Source of the DNA: Streptomyces sp. NBC_00102
Lineage (GTDB): Bacteria; Actinomycetota; Actinomycetes; Streptomycetales; Streptomycetaceae
Length of the DNA: 64,000 nt
Reading direction: 5' to 3'
Assembly: GCF_026343115.1 (NCBI RefSeq)
Contig: NZ_JAPEMC010000001.1
Coordinates: 2,232,001-2,296,000 of the forward strand
The position numbers and the translations under genes are program-made. Numbering within the stretch: position 1 is the stretch's first letter; the number at the start of each line of letters is the position of its first letter. A model generated the notes under the pieces. The model did not search any database. It was not told the origin of the DNA and worked only from the letters and a program-made list of their open reading frames with translations. Shown in pieces: positions 61,877 to 64,000 of this stretch.

Positions 61877-64000
61877 TCACTGCGCGTCTCCCTGACGCGG
61901 CGGGCCCTGGACGCCACCAGCGCCGGGGGGCGCCTGGTGCGGGATGCGCCCCTCCGCGGCGGCGGTGACGTCCGAGATCTCGGCGGGGGCCGCGGCGGGG
62001 GAGGTGGCGGCCGCCTCGGCGCTCGCGGCGCGGGACGCCACGACGTCGCGTACGGCGTCGAGCACGCCCCGGTAGCCGGAACAGCGACAGAGGTTGCCGC
62101 ACAGGGCCTGGCGCGTCTGGAGATCGCTGGGGGCGTGGTTGCCCTCCAGCAGGTCGTGGACGGTCATGGCCATGCCGGGGATGCAGAAGCCGCACTGGAC
62201 GGCGCCGCACTTGGCGAGCGCGCGCTGCACGTCGGAGGGTTCGCCGTCGACGGCGAGACCCTCGACCGTACGGACCTCGCTGCCCGCGGTGGTGGCCGCG
62301 GGGACGAGGCAGGAGGCGACGAGCCGGCCGTCGACCTGGACGTTGCAGGCACCGCATTCGCCCTGCGAGCAGCCGTCCTTGGCACCGGCCAGGCCGAGCC
62401 GCTCACGGAGCACGTAGAGCAGCGACTCGCCGATCCAGGCGTCGGCGACCGGGCGGTCGACGCCGTTGACGTGCAGGACGTACGAGGCGCCGGGGTGCTC
62501 GCTCGGCAGGTGTACGGCCTCCGGCTCGGGCAGAGCTCCCTCGGAAGCGAAACCGTCGGACACGAAACCGTCGGCGTGGCCCTCGGGCGCGAAACCGTCG
62601 GCGTAAGCCTCCGGAGCGAAACCGTCCTCGTAGCCCTCGGGCCCGGACTCGGCGACCGGCGCCGGGACTTCGTCCTCGTCGGCGACCGGGACCGGGTCGG
62701 TGTCGGCGGCGACCGCGGTGTCCGCCTCGTCCGTGGCATCCGGGACATCCGGGGTGTCCACCGCGTCCGGCGACTCCACGGCGGGCGCCCCGTCCGCGGC
62801 CCCGGGGGCGGCCTCCGCCTCCGGAGCGTGTCCGGGCTCGTCCTCGGCCGCTCCCGGCGTGTCCGCGGCGGCCCGCACCGGGTCGTCACCGGCGTCCACC
62901 GGCCGGCCGTCGGGCAGTTCGGCCGGGGGCCCGTCCTCCGGGTGAGCGTCCGCCCCGGGCGCCGGTACGGGTGCCGGCGCGAACTCCGGTTCGGGCCGCG
63001 CCTCCCGCCCGTCCTCGGCCCGGGGTTCGGGCACGGCGAATTCCTGGGTCGCCCAGGGCGCGGGGGCGCCGCCGGGGAGCGTGGCAGGCGGGGTGGCGCC
63101 GGAGTACCACTGGTCGAAGGTCCGGGAAGCGGCGAACTCACCGGACTCGTCCGGAAGATCCCCGTCCGCGACCGGGATCGCCCACTGGCCGGTGTGCCCG
63201 ACGGGCTCGCCGTGCCCGGAGAGATCCACGTGGCCGGTGTGCCCTGCGTGGTCCGAGAGTCCGGTGTGGTCCGTCTGTCCGGCGTGACTGGTGTGCCCGG
63301 CGTGGTCGGTGTGCCCGGCGTGGTCGGTGTGCCCGGCGTGGTCGGTGTGCCCGGCGTGGTCGGTGTGCCCGGTGTGGTCCGTGTGCCCGGTGTGGTCCGC
63401 GGTGTCGTGGAGGCCCTGGGTGCCGTGTTCGCCCTCGTAGGGCGGCTCGTAGGCCCCGGGCGCGGTGTACGGCGGGTACCCCTCGTGGGCCGGGGCCGCT
63501 CCGTAGCCGGAGTGCGTCCCGTAGACCGAGGTGTCGGGTCCGTACCCGCCGGAACCTGCCTGGTGGGTGTCGGGGCCGTCCGCCGCGCCGGTCCCGTCGG
63601 TGTTCTCGGTGAAGTTCCACTGGGCGGTGTGGTGCCCGGCCGACTGCTCGTACGGGGCGTACGGGCTCTGCTGGTTCGGGTCGGGCCAGTGCACCGCGCC
63701 GGGCGTGCCGGAGCCGTTCTCCGCGTAGCTCTGCCCGTCCTGCTGCGGCCGCGCGTTCCAGCCGCCGCCGGCGGCCGGGTCGTGACCCGCGGCGGGCGTC
63801 AGCGGCAGGATCATCGGCGGTACGTAGCCGTGGCCGGGAGCGGCCAGCGGGGCGTCGGCCAGGTCCTCCGGGGGGAGCTGGACGAAGGCCGTCGCGTCGG
63901 CGTCGTACTCGCCGCCCTGGCGGGTCGGCTGCCAGGACCCGTAACGCGGCTCGGGGTCGTACTCCCCCTGCTGTCCGTGCTGTTGGGGGTTGTTCTCGTT
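61877..64000 (-). CDS. [2Fe-2S] subunit of a molybdenum hydroxylase, N-terminus cut by window edge
   Basis: At least 707 residues; the frame is open to the last base of the window and continues NENNPQQHGQQGEYDP, so the true start is a few codons outside. The C-terminal 190 residues are a complete XdhA/CoxS-type subunit: GCSQGECGACNVQVDG for one cluster, then QCGFCIPGMAMTVHDLL and LCGNLCRCSGYRGVLDAVRD for the other. The N-terminal 500 residues are unusual: Pro/Glu/Ala-rich, disordered, with a tandem DHAGHT repeat. Other CoxS subunits are about 160-170 residues. It passes electrons from the Mo subunit to FAD or a partner. Confidence 0.85.
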   Translation of the reverse strand, partial: NENNPQQHGQQGEYDPEPRYGSWQPTRQGGEYDADATAFVQLPPEDLADAPLAAPGHGYVPPMILPLTPAAGHDPAAGGGWNARPQQDGQSYAENGSGTPGAVHWPDPNQQSPYAPYEQSAGHHTAQWNFTENTDGTGAADGPDTHQAGSGGYGPDTSVYGTHSGYGAAPAHEGYPPYTAPGAYEPPYEGEHGTQGLHDTADHTGHTDHTGHTDHAGHTDHAGHTDHAGHTDHAGHTSHAGQTDHTGLSDHAGHTGHVDLSGHGEPVGHTGQWAIPVADGDLPDESGEFAASRTFDQWYSGATPPATLPGGAPAPWATQEFAVPEPRAEDGREARPEPEFAPAPVPAPGADAHPEDGPPAELPDGRPVDAGDDPVRAAADTPGAAEDEPGHAPEAEAAPGAADGAPAVESPDAVDTPDVPDATDEADTAVAADTDPVPVADEDEVPAPVAESGPEGYEDGFAPEAYADGFAPEGHADGFVSDGFASEGALPEPEAVHLPSEHPGASYVLHVNGVDRPVADAWIGESLLYVLRERLGLAGAKDGCSQGECGACNVQVDGRLVASCLVPAATTAGSEVRTVEGLAVDGEPSDVQRALAKCGAVQCGFCIPGMAMTVHDLLEGNHAPSDLQTRQALCGNLCRCSGYRGVLDAVRDVVASRAASAEAAATSPAAAPAEISDVTAAAEGRIPHQAPPGAGGVQGPPRQGDAQ
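63237..63398. repeat. 18-bp tandem repeat encoding DHAGHT units
   Basis: Six clear 18-base units (63291-63398, GTGTGCCCGGCGTGGTCG on the plus strand) and about three diverged ones next to them code for DHTGHT/DHAGHT repeats in the iron-sulfur subunit. The encoded segment has two histidines per six residues and could bind Ni, Zn or Cu. Confidence 0.9.

Overview
The window looks like chromosomal core DNA of a Streptomyces. It is very GC-rich with strong third-position GC, uses many GTG/TTG starts, and carries an SsgA-like sporulation protein (ssgG), the N-acetylglucosamine PTS genes nagF/nagE2, and the actinobacterial CysO-CysM-Mec cysteine pathway with a VDLCR-type leader peptide. The order of genes from bcp through rdgB, rph, nag, cysM/cysO/mec, clpS, pncB, ssgG and hpd resembles, from memory, the SCO2900-SCO2930 stretch of S. 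coelicolor. I see no CRISPR array, prophage, transposase, rRNA or large biosynthetic cluster.

Layout. 1-9.2 kb is mixed: a less GC-rich helix-turn-helix gene at the edge, an S66 carboxypeptidase, a secreted peptidoglycan-binding protein, a coupled MFS/TetR efflux pair with a long palindrome upstream, a DUF445 protein and a secreted SGNH hydrolase. 9.3-19.5 kb holds a DUF1707 protein, a three-gene ABC exporter, a class A penicillin-binding protein, a Gdx-type SMR exporter preceded by what looks like a guanidine-III riboswitch, a GroES-like protein, bcp and an MHS-family transporter. 19.5-21.2 kb is an apparent insertion: two coupled modular HNH nuclease genes ending 13 bases before an odd class I tRNA with anticodon UAG. 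21.2-30 kb is conserved metabolism: rdgB, rph, nagF/nagE2, a TIM-barrel protein, a membrane-anchored PemK-like protein, cysM-cysO with an upstream cysteine leader peptide, and mec.

30-45 kb carries an amino-acid permease, DUF2017-clpS, the NAD salvage pair pncB-pncA, a secreted M6 metalloprotease, two RDD membrane proteins, ssgG, a GlcD-like flavin oxidase and a TPR protein. 45-54.7 kb has a secreted endonuclease/phosphatase-fold protein, a DUF4097 lipoprotein, hpd divergent from an Lrp/AsnC regulator, a four-gene OpuC-like ABC operon, a Lon-type serine peptidase without a PDZ domain, and an IclR regulator. 54.7-64 kb has a superfamily 2 helicase, an MFS transporter, tRNA-Cys(GCA), and a molybdenum hydroxylase operon whose iron-sulfur subunit has a very long N-terminal extension with a histidine-rich 18-bp repeat; this gene runs off the window edge.

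The most distinctive points are the riboswitch and its exporter, the cysteine module with leader peptide and processed carrier tail, the HNH pair beside an atypical tRNA, and the histidine-repeat iron-sulfur subunit. Functions are assigned by reading motifs only; no database search was run.
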